Source: Metabacillus halosaccharovorans (lineage in GTDB: Bacteria > Bacillota > Bacilli > Bacillales > Bacillaceae). Taken from it: 64,000 nt of DNA. Below the pieces are notes generated by a model. The model saw only the letters and a list, made by a program, of their open reading frames with translations. It made no database searches and was not told the origin of the DNA. Position 1 is the first letter of the stretch, and the number at the start of each line of letters is the position of its first letter. The DNA lies in assembly GCF_002019635.1 (NCBI RefSeq), contig NZ_KV917372.1, forward strand, positions 1,550,001-1,614,000. Reading direction: 5' to 3'. Both the position numbers and the translations under genes were made by a program. This document shows, piece after piece, positions 35,498 through 44,481 of the stretch.

Positions 35498-36319
35498 TTA
35501 GTTAGTATCAGTTACAGAAAACTCCTCCAGATATTGACGAATGACTTGTATCGTTTCCTCAGGATGACTCATATGTGGACAATGACCGGTTGCGATTAAC
35601 CGCTTTAATTCACTATTTGGTAGTTGATTTAAAAGGTATTCTCCGACCTCATCAGGTGCAATGATATCATTTGAGCATTGCATAATTAAGGAAGGAACAG
35701 ATACTTTAGATAAGTCTCCCCGATTATCAGCAAAAAAGGTAGCTTCAGCAAATTGGCGGGCAATGACCGGATCTGTAGAGCAAAAACGGTCTTCAAGATC
35801 CTTTGACAATGAATGCCGATTCGGATCATTTACAAGTGTTGAAGCAAACATATTTGCCCATCCTATATAGTTTTTTTCCATCATATCCAGCAACCCCAAC
35901 AAATCGTCTTTTTCAAAACCTCCGTAATAGGATGGAGGATCGTTCAGGTAGCATGGAGACGGTCCGATCATAATAAGGGTAGAAAAGTAGTCAGGTTTTT
36001 TAATTGATGCCAACATTCCAATCATACTGCTAACAGAATGACCAACAAAAATAGTTTTTTCCAAATCTAAAGCAGAACAAATATCCAGTAAATCCTGAAC
36101 GTATCCTGATAATGTATGATATTTTTCCGGATCATATGACTCTATATCAGAATTTCCTATTCCTACATAATCAAATAAAATCACTTTATTATCGTCTAAA
36201 AAAGCATTCTTAACATCTTGCCAGACTGTCTGATCACACCCAAATCCAGGCGCAAAAATGATTGTTTTTTCACCTGAACCCTCGATTTTCACATTGTTAC
36301 GTTTTATGACATGACTCAT
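35498..36319 (-). CDS. rsbQ: RsbQ-like alpha/beta hydrolase
   Basis: A 273-residue alpha/beta hydrolase with the RsbQ/D14/KAI2 family pattern. The nucleophile elbow is GHSVSS (Ser95), a catalytic Asp lies in [14 protein letters not shown], and a catalytic His in [13 protein letters not shown]. An early [10 protein letters not shown] segment is also characteristic. In B. subtilis RsbQ is needed for RsbP activity in the energy-stress branch of the sigma-B pathway, perhaps through an unidentified small molecule. GGGGGG-type sequence precedes the ATG. It is the first gene of the rsbQ-rsbP operon. Confidence 0.9.
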   Translation of the reverse strand: MSHVIKRNNVKIEGSGEKTIIFAPGFGCDQTVWQDVKNAFLDDNKVILFDYVGIGNSDIESYDPEKYHTLSGYVQDLLDICSALDLEKTIFVGHSVSSMIGMLASIKKPDYFSTLIMIGPSPCYLNDPPSYYGGFEKDDLLGLLDMMEKNYIGWANMFASTLVNDPNRHSLSKDLEDRFCSTDPVIARQFAEATFFADNRGDLSKVSVPSLIMQCSNDIIAPDEVGEYLLNQLPNSELKRLIATGHCPHMSHPEETIQVIRQYLEEFSVTDTN

Positions 36320-36437
36320 AAGATCCCCCCTTAAATGACACCTTTTATTATCTTAACATTCTTTTTCTTTATAAGGTTTCAATATTATTAGAAAAATGAA
36401 TAAAATAATAGAGTATTAAGTTATAGTTACATACAAA

Positions 36438-36470
36438 AAACTGATGATACATTTTAAGTATCATCAGTTT
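36438..36470 (-). terminator. Terminator after the sugar MFS gene
   Basis: A perfect 13-bp stem (AAACTGATGATAC at 36438-36450 with its complement at 36458-36470) and a 7-base loop. On the minus strand it is followed by TTTGTATG, just beyond the MFS transporter stop. Confidence 0.75.
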
Positions 36471-36477
36471 ATAGATG

Positions 36478-37755
36478 TTAAGCACTATAACGTTCTTGTT
36501 CAATTTGTTTTAGAGACTTTCCTCTTGTTTCAGGAGCCATTACAAAACCGATTATAGCTGCAATTATTAAGAATCCAATCATAATTAAGCCTGATATTTT
36601 AAACCCTAGAACCGTAATCATTGTTGGCACGATAAGCGAAATAAGTCCTACGGCTACGCGAGCAATACAGAATAAGAAGCCTTGTGCTTTTGCACGATAT
36701 TTTGTATGGAATAGTTCGCTTGCCCATAATCCATAAAATGCCTGTGCTCCAAATCCTGCTGCAATCCCCCATAGGATAACAAATAGGAATAACTCAGTAA
36801 GACCCATTGATCCTAATGAAAGAACAGCCCATGCTACTATTCCCATTACTGCTCCTACAGTATATAGGATTTTCCTGCTAACTTTGTCACCTAACTTAAT
36901 AAACACAAAGTAAGTAGATGCGACTGTTAATATCCATAAAAATGCTTGTAATAAATTGGCTTGGGCTGAGGAAAGCCCGCCTACTGTTTCATAGATATAT
37001 GGCATGAAATAGCCCATTACCCCTGCAACTAAATTCCAGAAAACATAGATTCCCAGCAGTAGAATAATTGCTTGGCGATTTGCTTTTACTGTAAAAAGTT
37101 CCTTTATTGGATTTTCTGCTATTTGACCTGTTGCTTTTAATGTAGCTTTTAATTTCTCTTCTTTTTTCTTCTCTTCTTCCCAGATTGCCGATTCATTGAT
37201 TTGTTGTTGTAAAATCCAAGTGACTAAAGCGATTACAAATAATTGAGCAAAGATAATTCTGCTTCCTAAAAGACCTAGTGGAGCAAGTGCAACGGAAAGT
37301 AATAGAGATACTGCTGGACCAATTGACCACGCTAATTGTCCAAATCCTACCCGAGCAGCCCGTTCATTATCCGGAGCCTCTTCAGCAATATATGTCCATG
37401 CAGCTGGAATTGCAGCACCTACAGCAATACCTGTAATAACATAACCAATTAATAACATTGGAAAGTTAAAAGAAAACGTAATTAATAGAACACCAAGCAT
37501 ATATAATAGTAGATCATATTTGTAAATTAATTTCCGACCATATTTATCTACTAATATTCCTCCAGCTAATGCCCCAACGGCTGCTCCAAAGCCATTTGCA
37601 CTTAAAGCTCCAAGTAATCCTAATTTAAAGTCATCTAAATTTAAATATTCCATCCAAAGTGTAAGACCACCGGCTCCCGCAACGATCGAACCGGCTTCTA
37701 AATAGTTCGACATTGCTACAGTGATTGTCGATTTCATTCCTTTTTTTCCAGCCAT
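36478..37755 (-). CDS. MFS sugar transporter, candidate L-rhamnose permease
   Basis: A 425-residue, 12-helix protein of the sugar-porter branch of the MFS. It has GGILVDKYGRKLIYKYD after helix 2, the matching KLGDKVSRKILY loop in the second half, and PETRGKSLKQIEQE at the C-terminus. I chose the second ATG (37753-37755), seven bases after AAAGGAG; the first ATG is only one base away from that site. It follows rhaM by 28 bases and is probably co-transcribed with it. Since mutarotase acts on freshly imported rhamnose, rhamnose is the likely substrate. Confidence 0.82.
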   Translation of the reverse strand: MAGKKGMKSTITVAMSNYLEAGSIVAGAGGLTLWMEYLNLDDFKLGLLGALSANGFGAAVGALAGGILVDKYGRKLIYKYDLLLYMLGVLLITFSFNFPMLLIGYVITGIAVGAAIPAAWTYIAEEAPDNERAARVGFGQLAWSIGPAVSLLLSVALAPLGLLGSRIIFAQLFVIALVTWILQQQINESAIWEEEKKKEEKLKATLKATGQIAENPIKELFTVKANRQAIILLLGIYVFWNLVAGVMGYFMPYIYETVGGLSSAQANLLQAFLWILTVASTYFVFIKLGDKVSRKILYTVGAVMGIVAWAVLSLGSMGLTELFLFVILWGIAAGFGAQAFYGLWASELFHTKYRAKAQGFLFCIARVAVGLISLIVPTMITVLGFKISGLIMIGFLIIAAIIGFVMAPETRGKSLKQIEQERYSA

Positions 37756-37783
37756 ATGCATACTCCTTTCAAACTAATGTGTT

Positions 37784-38098
37784 TTAAGCTAAATAAAAAA
37801 CACTTTTTAATTCTTTTGAAACTGGACTATTATCTGGACTTGTTTCCATTAAAGGTTCCATATACGTCCACCACTTTTGACAAATATCTGTTGAAGCCAT
37901 TTGATTCCATCTTTCCTCATCTTCAATTTCTAAATAGGCAAACAGCTGACCAGATTCTTCATCTAGAAAAATAGAATAATTATGTGCTCCGTGTTCTTTG
38001 AGTTCTTTTTCCATCTCCGGCCACAACTCATCGTGACGACGTTTATATTCTTCATACTGATCTTTATAAACAAACATAATTGATGCTTTTCTAATCAT
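37784..38098 (-). CDS. rhaM: L-rhamnose mutarotase
   Basis: A 104-residue protein that matches E. coli RhaM closely along its length. Shared segments include [37 protein letters not shown] and [18 protein letters not shown]. It interconverts alpha- and beta-L-rhamnopyranose so that rhamnose isomerase gets its preferred anomer. Two adjacent ATGs are possible; I chose the second, seven bases after GGAGG, which gives the usual family length. It heads a two-gene operon with the MFS transporter. In B. subtilis rhaM lies inside the main rha operon, so here it has been split off. Confidence 0.93.
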   Translation of the reverse strand: MIRKASIMFVYKDQYEEYKRRHDELWPEMEKELKEHGAHNYSIFLDEESGQLFAYLEIEDEERWNQMASTDICQKWWTYMEPLMETSPDNSPVSKELKSVFYLA

Positions 38099-38133
38099 CA
38101 TTGTCCCTCCAAAGGTGTTAATAAAACGTTCTC

Positions 38134-38148
38134 TGATTACGCTTTCTT
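38134..38148 (-). promoter_or_regulatory. cre-like site upstream of rhaM
   Basis: On the minus strand AAGAAAGCGTAATCA differs from WTGNAANCGNWNNCW at one fixed position. It sits 35 bases before the rhaM start. Confidence 0.5.
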
Positions 38149-38315
38149 TCTGATACTCTAACTATATAAAACTTCAATTATTAATGGTAGGAGACAAAAC
38201 TAAGGTAGGGGGGTGAATATTATGATGTTTGAAAAGGGTTTCAAGTTAATGTAAAAAAATTAAGTTTTAGGTTTTGGATGAAATCGTAATAGGTTATGTA
38301 TAACTTTTAGTTTGA

Positions 38316-38524
38316 ATTGTCTTTCTGAGAACTTGTGAAGGACATTTCTGAGCTTCTAAAAAAGTGTATTGTCCTTCTGTGAGCTTATGAAGGACATTTC
38401 AGCTACTTCCTAAAAAGAAATTGTCCTTCTGTGAGCTTATGAAAGACATTTCAGCTGCTTCTTAAAAGGAAATTGTCCTTCTGTGAGCTTATGAAGGACA
38501 TTCTAGCTGCTTCCTAAGAGAGTA
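38316..38524. repeat. 52-bp tandem repeat array, four imperfect copies
   Basis: Copies start at 38316, 38368, 38420 and 38472, with a truncated fifth start near 38525. Each unit has TTGTCCTTC, an 11-base spacer containing GTGAGCTTA, and GAAGGACA, so each can fold as a hairpin. The rest of the unit is TTTCAGCTGCTTCC plus an A-rich stretch. The 52-base period matches the array at 53356-53785, although the sequences differ. Units are not coding (52 is not a multiple of three). Function is unknown. Confidence 0.85.
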
Positions 38525-38576
38525 ATGTCCTTTCTTTTCTAAGTAACTATTAAAAATATAAATCTCAAAAAAACTA

Positions 38577-38607
38577 AAAAGCAGCCCAATATAAGTGGAC
38601 TGCTTTT
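38577..38607 (-). terminator. Terminator after the response regulator gene
   Basis: AAAAGCAG-CCA and TGG-CTGCTTTT form a 12-bp stem with one mismatch and a 7-base loop. The minus-strand transcript continues into TTTAGTTTTTT. It lies 28 bases after the regulator stop codon. Confidence 0.8.
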
Positions 38608-38635
38608 AAACAGCTAAATTACTTCAAAAATTATC

Positions 38636-40252
38636 CTAGTCTCTTTTAAAATGATACTCACGATATTGTGAGGGTGACTGACCATACCATTGTTTGAAAA
38701 GACGGCTAAAGTATTTTGTATCCTGGTATCCGAGCTTTGATGAGATATCATAAACCTTTGTATCAGTTGTTTCGAGAAGTTCCTTTGCTTTTTCTAAACG
38801 ACATTTTGTAATATAATCTAAAATTGTCTCACCGGTTTGTGCTTTGAAATAGTTACTAAAATAGGTCGGGCTCATATAAATGTGTTCAGCAATTTCTTTA
38901 ATGGTTATATGCTTCCCAAGGTTCTCATGAATCCATTTTTTTGCGCGCAGAATAGGATCTGAATCTATTTTTCTTCGACTATCTACTTTTCTTTTTATAT
39001 CAACTACCCAATGCTTAATACTGTCTTTCAGTTGAGTAAAATTGCCCGCCTTTTTTGTGACTTTTAGAACATTTGAAAGCATTTCAGCATTTTCTCCAAA
39101 TCCGTCAATTTCCATCCACTTGTTAAAGATTTGAAGACATAAGTAATGAACGGCATCTTCTATTATTGTCGGGGAACTTATGCTTTCTAATTCCTTGAAC
39201 AGCTGATGTACAGCACTTACGGTTTCGACCTCACCTTTACCGTCAAGCGATGATAATATTTGATGAACTTGTTTGTAGATTATAGATGATACATTTTTCG
39301 GCTGTGAATTAACTGTTAAATCAACAAGCATGTTTTGATGATAGACTTTATTTCCCCCATGTATCATCCGGTACTGAAGCAAAGTTAACAGCTGATCTTT
39401 TACACTAGGTAATAATTTGATTTCTTGAAAATGGTTAGCTACTCCAATGGAAATTGTAAACGGAGTTAATTTTTGTATATCCGCTTTGTACTGTTCTACC
39501 AGTTGGTTAACTTTAACATGATTTGTGTCAGAAAAACATATGAGGATCCAATATTGAAGTTTTCCGCTTCTCCACCACCAGTAATCCATTTCTCTTGCAG
39601 CTTCCTGAGAATTTTGTTTGAACATTTCTTCCATTTTCAAATCCCAATTTTGGGTTGAAGCTAGATTTTCTACTGCAGAAATGTTCTGGTCTACACTGAC
39701 ATAAAGTAATTGATAAACTCCATCAGGAAATTGCTTTGTCCAATCAATGACAGATAAATCCATTGCATCATTCCAGGTGATTTCACTTAATAACTGTATT
39801 TGCTTTGTATAAATTAACTGCTGTGCCTTGCCATGTATTTCACTCCACTTTTGTTGTTCTATTCGTTTAGCAAAAATCTTGACTTTAACCTCTTCCAATT
39901 GCTCAGTAAATTTATGTTTATCTACAGGCTTTAAAATATAATTGACTGCCCCTTCACGCATCGCTGTTTGTAAATAAGTGAAATCATCATAACCGCTTAT
40001 AATAATAGAAGTAAATGAATGTGTTTTTTTCAATTCGCTGATTAAGGTTAAACCATCCATTTCAGGCATTTGAACATCTGTTATCAGTAAATCAAAAGAA
40101 ATGGATTGGCTTGTAATTTCATCAAAAGCTTCTTTTCCATCTGAGAAAAGATTGATAATTTCCCATTCTTCTCCACAAGTTTGAACGAGCCTTTCAAGTC
40201 TACGTCGTATTCTACTTTCGTCATCTACAATAATTGTTTTAATCGAAGTCAT
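38636..40252 (-). CDS. YesN-type response regulator of the lipoprotein-HK-RR sensing operon
   Basis: A 538-residue regulator. Receiver domain: VDDES near residue 10, phospho-acceptor Asp59 in LLITDVQMPEMDG, switch Lys in YILKPVDKHKF. The C-terminal AraC-type double helix-turn-helix covers residues about 435-535 (IHENLGKHITIKEIAEHIYMSPTYF and DTKYFSRLFKQWYGQSPSQYREY). It starts two bases after the kinase stop and is read from GGTGAG in the kinase's last codons. It is the last gene of the binding protein-kinase-regulator operon. Likely targets are the rha and rhamnose-transport genes nearby. Confidence 0.92.
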   Translation of the reverse strand: MTSIKTIIVDDESRIRRRLERLVQTCGEEWEIINLFSDGKEAFDEITSQSISFDLLITDVQMPEMDGLTLISELKKTHSFTSIIISGYDDFTYLQTAMREGAVNYILKPVDKHKFTEQLEEVKVKIFAKRIEQQKWSEIHGKAQQLIYTKQIQLLSEITWNDAMDLSVIDWTKQFPDGVYQLLYVSVDQNISAVENLASTQNWDLKMEEMFKQNSQEAAREMDYWWWRSGKLQYWILICFSDTNHVKVNQLVEQYKADIQKLTPFTISIGVANHFQEIKLLPSVKDQLLTLLQYRMIHGGNKVYHQNMLVDLTVNSQPKNVSSIIYKQVHQILSSLDGKGEVETVSAVHQLFKELESISSPTIIEDAVHYLCLQIFNKWMEIDGFGENAEMLSNVLKVTKKAGNFTQLKDSIKHWVVDIKRKVDSRRKIDSDPILRAKKWIHENLGKHITIKEIAEHIYMSPTYFSNYFKAQTGETILDYITKCRLEKAKELLETTDTKVYDISSKLGYQDTKYFSRLFKQWYGQSPSQYREYHFKRD

Positions 40253-40254
40253 GA

Positions 40255-42057
40255 TTACTCACCATTTTCTTGCATCTTTATTTTCTGTGGAATTCTTATC
40301 GTTACAGCCGTTCCTTCGTCTACCTTGCTTTCTATTGTGATTCCGTATTCAGATCCATACATCATTACGATTCGAGCATGGACATTCGTTATCCCAAATC
40401 CTGAATCTCTATTAATGAACGGATTTTTCTCTAATAATTGATTTAACTCAATCACCTTTTTAGTCTCGATCCCCGGACCATTATCTTTTATCACAAACAA
40501 AATTGAGGAATCCTCTTTATGGATAACTTCAATGTCAAGATGAAGGGATTTCCGCTTTTGCATTCCATACTTTATTGAATTTTCTATTATAGGCTGTAAA
40601 ATAAACTTTGGCGTTAAGTACCCTTTTTGTTCCTTATTTTGGTGAATCTGAAAAGAGATTCTCTCCTCAAAACGAAATTTCTGCAAGGTTAAATAATCTT
40701 CAATATGGAGAATTTCCTTTGTGATTGGGACAATTTTATCTTTGTTACTTAGTGAATATCTAAGCATTCTTCCCAGTATAGCGACCATATCCACAACTAA
40801 ATCAGATTCTCCATCTTCAATCGCTGCACCAATTGTTTCTAATGTGTTGTACATAAAATGAGGGTTGATTTGCGACTGTAGTGCATATAGTTCAGCGTCT
40901 TTTTGTCGTAGCTCTATGTGATAATTTTTCTTAATCAATTCCCTAATTCTTCTAATCATTGATTGAAAACTAGTTGCTAAGATTCCCACCTCATCCTTAG
41001 AATGGATGGGAATTTCCACATCAAGGTTCCCGCGTTCAACGTCCTTCATGATTTTCCCTAGAATATTAATTGGTTTTGTTACACTCCAAGCAACACCAAT
41101 CGAAATGATCGTTGTAAAAATCATAAGAATAATAAAAATAATAATGGCTACCGTTTTAACCACATCGGTTCTCTCGGTTAAATAGGTAATCGGTATACTG
41201 TGAACAAGAATCCATTCCTGTTTCTCAGACTGGTTGATACTAATTAATGTTCTGTCTTGGTCATTATTTGTGCGAAAGCTACCATTAAAAAGAGGATAAT
41301 CATGAACTTCTTCAAAATAAGAACCAATCTTGTTTTGATCCGGGTGGTAAATAATCTGGCCTTGACTGTCCATTAGCCACATCGTCGCTTTATCTTCTTC
41401 ATCTAAATCTTCAAGTATTTCTTCTATAAAAGTTAATTTAACTGCTAAAAATAAAGTCCCTAGATTTTTTCGATTATCAAGGTCTACAATGTCCTTAACA
41501 AGAAGCATATATGGAGGGTTTCCCTCAAATGACAAGTTGGCTTGACTCGGCAGAAGTATTTTTGTATCTCCTCCGAGATCATGTGCCTCCCCATATGGAA
41601 AGGTATGATCACTAAAATTAAAGCCTTCATAAGATACACGCGTACTAATGAAAGATCTATTTTTCGATAGTAAAAATGCCCCTAAAATATTATTGTTATT
41701 ACTCCCTAAATACGTTCTTGAAAGAAAGCTTTCTATTGTAAATTGATCTTCAAGTAAGGAAGACCTATCAGCATATGGGTTTGTCCTCAAGATCGCCATC
41801 ACATCACTTGAATTGTATATGAGATTAGGTAAATTCCCTAACTCATTAATTTCATTTTCAATATTCTTATTAGCCTGTTTTAAAAGCCTTGGTACATACT
41901 CCCCTACTTCCTCCTCTATTGCTTTCGTATTTTGATAGTAGGTGATATACCCTAAAATAGCCATGGGAATAACGGTAAGAAGAATGTAGGTGATGATTAA
42001 TTTTGTCTTAAGACGGAAGTGTTTTAGTTGTAACGCTTCCATAATTCTAGAAATCAT
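40255..42057 (-). CDS. YesM-type sensor histidine kinase of the lipoprotein-HK-RR operon
   Basis: About 600 residues. It has a first transmembrane helix near residues 17-38 (TKLIITYILLTVIPMAILGY), an extracellular Cache-like region, and a second helix near 300-323. HAMP (TKPINILGKIMKDVERGNLD) follows, then His_kinase with LQSQINPHFMYNTLETIG and HATPase_c with PIIENSIKYG and KDNGPGIE. The start is uncertain: AAAGGAG lies 13 bases before the ATG at 42057, while the ATG at 42087 has no clear site. Either way it overlaps the binding-protein gene (stop at 42047). The partner lipoprotein is probably its ligand-sensing subunit. Confidence 0.9.
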   Translation of the reverse strand: MISRIMEALQLKHFRLKTKLIITYILLTVIPMAILGYITYYQNTKAIEEEVGEYVPRLLKQANKNIENEINELGNLPNLIYNSSDVMAILRTNPYADRSSLLEDQFTIESFLSRTYLGSNNNNILGAFLLSKNRSFISTRVSYEGFNFSDHTFPYGEAHDLGGDTKILLPSQANLSFEGNPPYMLLVKDIVDLDNRKNLGTLFLAVKLTFIEEILEDLDEEDKATMWLMDSQGQIIYHPDQNKIGSYFEEVHDYPLFNGSFRTNNDQDRTLISINQSEKQEWILVHSIPITYLTERTDVVKTVAIIIFIILMIFTTIISIGVAWSVTKPINILGKIMKDVERGNLDVEIPIHSKDEVGILATSFQSMIRRIRELIKKNYHIELRQKDAELYALQSQINPHFMYNTLETIGAAIEDGESDLVVDMVAILGRMLRYSLSNKDKIVPITKEILHIEDYLTLQKFRFEERISFQIHQNKEQKGYLTPKFILQPIIENSIKYGMQKRKSLHLDIEVIHKEDSSILFVIKDNGPGIETKKVIELNQLLEKNPFINRDSGFGITNVHARIVMMYGSEYGITIESKVDEGTAVTIRIPQKIKMQENGE

Positions 42058-43078
42058 ACTGATCAATATTCTCCTTTGTAAAATCAATTGGCTGACCCAT
42101 GATGACTGTATCTTCCTTCACACGAATGTTTCCGATATTTGAAATATATTGATTATCCTGAATCTCCTGACTGTCCAGTAGTTCTTTGGCCACACTAACA
42201 GTTAAATAACCAAGCTTCTTTGGACTCCACAGGGTCACAACCTGAGAGGAGCCCTCTTTAATATATTCTCTCATCAAATTTGGTGTTGATAACCCTACTA
42301 CAGTGATATCTCCAGCTTTATCAGCGTCCTGAACTGCTTGTGAAGCTGCAGGTGGGCCCACAGATGAACTACCAATTATCCCTCTAAGATCAGGATACTT
42401 TTTCACTAAATCTGTTGCTGCCTTATATGCTTGTTTTGGATCATCATTTGATTCAACAATATCAACGAGCGTCATATTCGGATAATTTTCTTTTTGATGC
42501 AGCTTCATCCATTCGATCCATTCATTCAAATTAGCTGCATCACTTGCACCTGTTATTATGGCATAACTCCCTTGTTCATTCACACGGGATGAAAGGGTAT
42601 CCATAATATGTCTACCTAAAACCTCGGGATCAACCATATTTATAAACATTTCTCTATAATGTTTATTTGTATCAGAGTCCCATGTAATAACTCTAATTCC
42701 TTTAAGGCTTGCCTTTTTTAGGACTGGACCAAGCTTTTCAGGATCGTTTGCTGAGACGGCTATTAAATCTACATTCTGTTCAATATAATGATTAACAATG
42801 GTTTCCTGCTGTTTCCAATCTGCAATTAACGGGCCGGAGTAAATTACATTTACATCTAAATCATATCCAGCTTCAACGGCACCTTCTTCTACTGCATTAA
42901 AATAAGGAATCCCTGTTACTTTCGGTACGATTGCAATCGTGTAATCCTGATGATTTATTTCGGATTGTTCCTGCTTTTGGCCTTTCTCGCCGTTGTATAT
43001 CACTTCGTATTTTGATGAAGTAGTACAACCGCTTATAAATATGAGAAAAAACAAACAGATATATATACGAGGAAACAT
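42047..43078 (-). CDS. Sugar-binding lipoprotein, probable sensory subunit (RhaS/LsrB-like fold)
   Basis: A 343-residue periplasmic-binding-protein-like lipoprotein of the LacI/ribose-binding fold (Peripla_BP_4). The signal peptide ends in a lipobox ISGC (Cys18). The fold pattern includes IAIVPKVTGIPYFNAVEEGAVEAGYDL, DLIAVSANDPEKLGPVLKKA, VITWDSDTNKHYREMFIN and GIIGSSSVGPPAASQAV. Rhamnose and autoinducer-2 binding proteins share such motifs. No ABC permease or ATPase gene accompanies it. It leads an operon with a histidine kinase and a response regulator. I therefore infer a three-component sensor, like the xylose-sensing XylFII-LytS-YesN system, probably for rhamnose. Confidence 0.82.
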   Translation of the reverse strand: MFPRIYICLFFLIFISGCTTSSKYEVIYNGEKGQKQEQSEINHQDYTIAIVPKVTGIPYFNAVEEGAVEAGYDLDVNVIYSGPLIADWKQQETIVNHYIEQNVDLIAVSANDPEKLGPVLKKASLKGIRVITWDSDTNKHYREMFINMVDPEVLGRHIMDTLSSRVNEQGSYAIITGASDAANLNEWIEWMKLHQKENYPNMTLVDIVESNDDPKQAYKAATDLVKKYPDLRGIIGSSSVGPPAASQAVQDADKAGDITVVGLSTPNLMREYIKEGSSQVVTLWSPKKLGYLTVSVAKELLDSQEIQDNQYISNIGNIRVKEDTVIMGQPIDFTKENIDQYDF

Positions 43079-43141
43079 AGAATACGCTCCTAATTGAAAA
43101 TTAATTTAAGATTAATGTTTAATTATACAAATATAAACAGC

Positions 43142-43182
43142 AAAAAGCACATAGTGATTGATTGATCACTTTTGTGCTTTTT
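43142..43182 (-). terminator. Terminator after rhaA
   Basis: AAAAAGCACA and TGTGCTTTTT enclose an inner AGTGAT/ATCACT stem with a 6-base loop. The minus strand continues into a T-rich run. It lies about 40 bases beyond the rhaA stop. Confidence 0.85.
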
Positions 43183-43222
43183 GACATTATATGTGAATAT
43201 CCACCTTCAAATTTAAGAACGT

Positions 43223-44476
43223 TTATCTCTTAGAAAGCACTTCATTCTCATACTTCTTCACATCTTCCAACCAAGTTTCCTTCACAGGAACACCGTTTTG
43301 CTCACAGTAATAATCCCAAATTGCACCAAATGGATATGTTTTAAATTCTTCCATCAATGCTAATCTTTCAGTGAAGTTTCCTTCTTCTTGAAGTTGTTTT
43401 AAGTGGTCGTTTGGTACAAGCATTGCATTAAGTAATGATTTAATCATATTACGTGTGCCAATTGTCCATGCTGCTACACGGTTGATGCTTGCATCAAAGA
43501 AATCAAGACCGATCATCACTTTATCTAAAGCATTGTTACGAACGATTTCAAGAGCAATTTCTTTTAACTCGTCATCAAGCGTGACAACGTGATCACTGTC
43601 CCAACGTACTGGTCGAGATACGTGTAATGCCAGTTTGTCGCTGTATAAAAGCATAGAAGAAATTTTGTTAGAAACCATTTCCGTTGGGTGATAATGTCCG
43701 GTATCCAATAAGCAAAGCTTGTTATTTTTTAATGCATAGCCCATGTAAAATTCATGTGAGCCAACAACATAAGCTTCAGAACCAATTCCAAATAATTTGC
43801 TTTCTACAGCATCGATATTGTATTGTTCATCAATGTCCACTGCGAAAATTTTATCTAATGACTCTTTTAATCGTACTCTTGGCGTTAAACGGTCACTTGG
43901 TACATCTTTGTACCCATCAGGGATCCAGACATTTGTTAATGCAGGTGTACCTAACTCTTTTCCGAAATATTCGGCGATTTTACGGCTGGCAATGCAGTGG
44001 TTGATCCAAAATTCACGGATTTCCTGGTCTGGATGTGATAGTGTTAAGCCATCAGCAGATTTTTCATGTGAAAATAATGTTGGATTAAAATCAAGGCCAA
44101 GTCCTTGTTCTTTAGCCCAGTTAACCCAGTTCTCGAAGTGTTTCGGTTCTAACTGATCACGTTCAACTACTTCTCCATTTGTTTCAGCGTAAATCGCATG
44201 AAGATTTACACGGTGTTTTCCTGGAATTAATGATAGCGCTTTTTCCAGGTCGCTTCTTAACTCTTCAGGTGTTCTTGCTTTACCAGGGTAATTTCCTGTT
44301 ACATCAATTCCTCCGGATAATTCTCCTTTATTTACTTCAAACCCGCCAACGTCATCACCTTGCCAGCAATGGATGGAGATTGGTACTTGTTTTAACTGCT
44401 CAAGTACTTCATCAACATTAATTCCCCATTTTTCATATTCCTTTTTGGCTAATTCATAGCTTTCTCTTACTGACAT
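43223..44476 (-). CDS. rhaA: L-rhamnose isomerase
   Basis: A 417-residue enzyme that converts L-rhamnose to L-rhamnulose in the cytoplasm. The family pattern runs through the protein: [66 protein letters not shown]-like [24 protein letters not shown] and [19 protein letters not shown]. Metal-binding Glu/Asp/His residues lie in these segments. I chose the ATG at 44474-44476, nine bases after GAGAGG; the upstream ATG at 44485 has no room for the ribosome site. It follows rhaB by five bases. Confidence 0.96.
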   Translation of the reverse strand: MSVRESYELAKKEYEKWGINVDEVLEQLKQVPISIHCWQGDDVGGFEVNKGELSGGIDVTGNYPGKARTPEELRSDLEKALSLIPGKHRVNLHAIYAETNGEVVERDQLEPKHFENWVNWAKEQGLGLDFNPTLFSHEKSADGLTLSHPDQEIREFWINHCIASRKIAEYFGKELGTPALTNVWIPDGYKDVPSDRLTPRVRLKESLDKIFAVDIDEQYNIDAVESKLFGIGSEAYVVGSHEFYMGYALKNNKLCLLDTGHYHPTEMVSNKISSMLLYSDKLALHVSRPVRWDSDHVVTLDDELKEIALEIVRNNALDKVMIGLDFFDASINRVAAWTIGTRNMIKSLLNAMLVPNDHLKQLQEEGNFTERLALMEEFKTYPFGAIWDYYCEQNGVPVKETWLEDVKKYENEVLSKR

Positions 44477-44481
44477 TTTAA

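Larger units (their letters stand above)
38099..38635. other. 537-base intergenic region between rhaM and a response regulator gene
   Basis: There is no gene here. Next to rhaM is a cre-like site (38134-38148) and presumably the rhaM promoter. The middle carries a 52-bp tandem repeat array (38316-38524), and the right end holds the terminator of the response regulator gene (38577-38607). Confidence 0.7.

Noticed and set aside
38316-38524. Possible CRISPR array
   Set aside because: Repeats are directly abutting at 52 bp with gradual divergence, no unique spacers, and no cas gene nearby. The same applies to 53356-53785.
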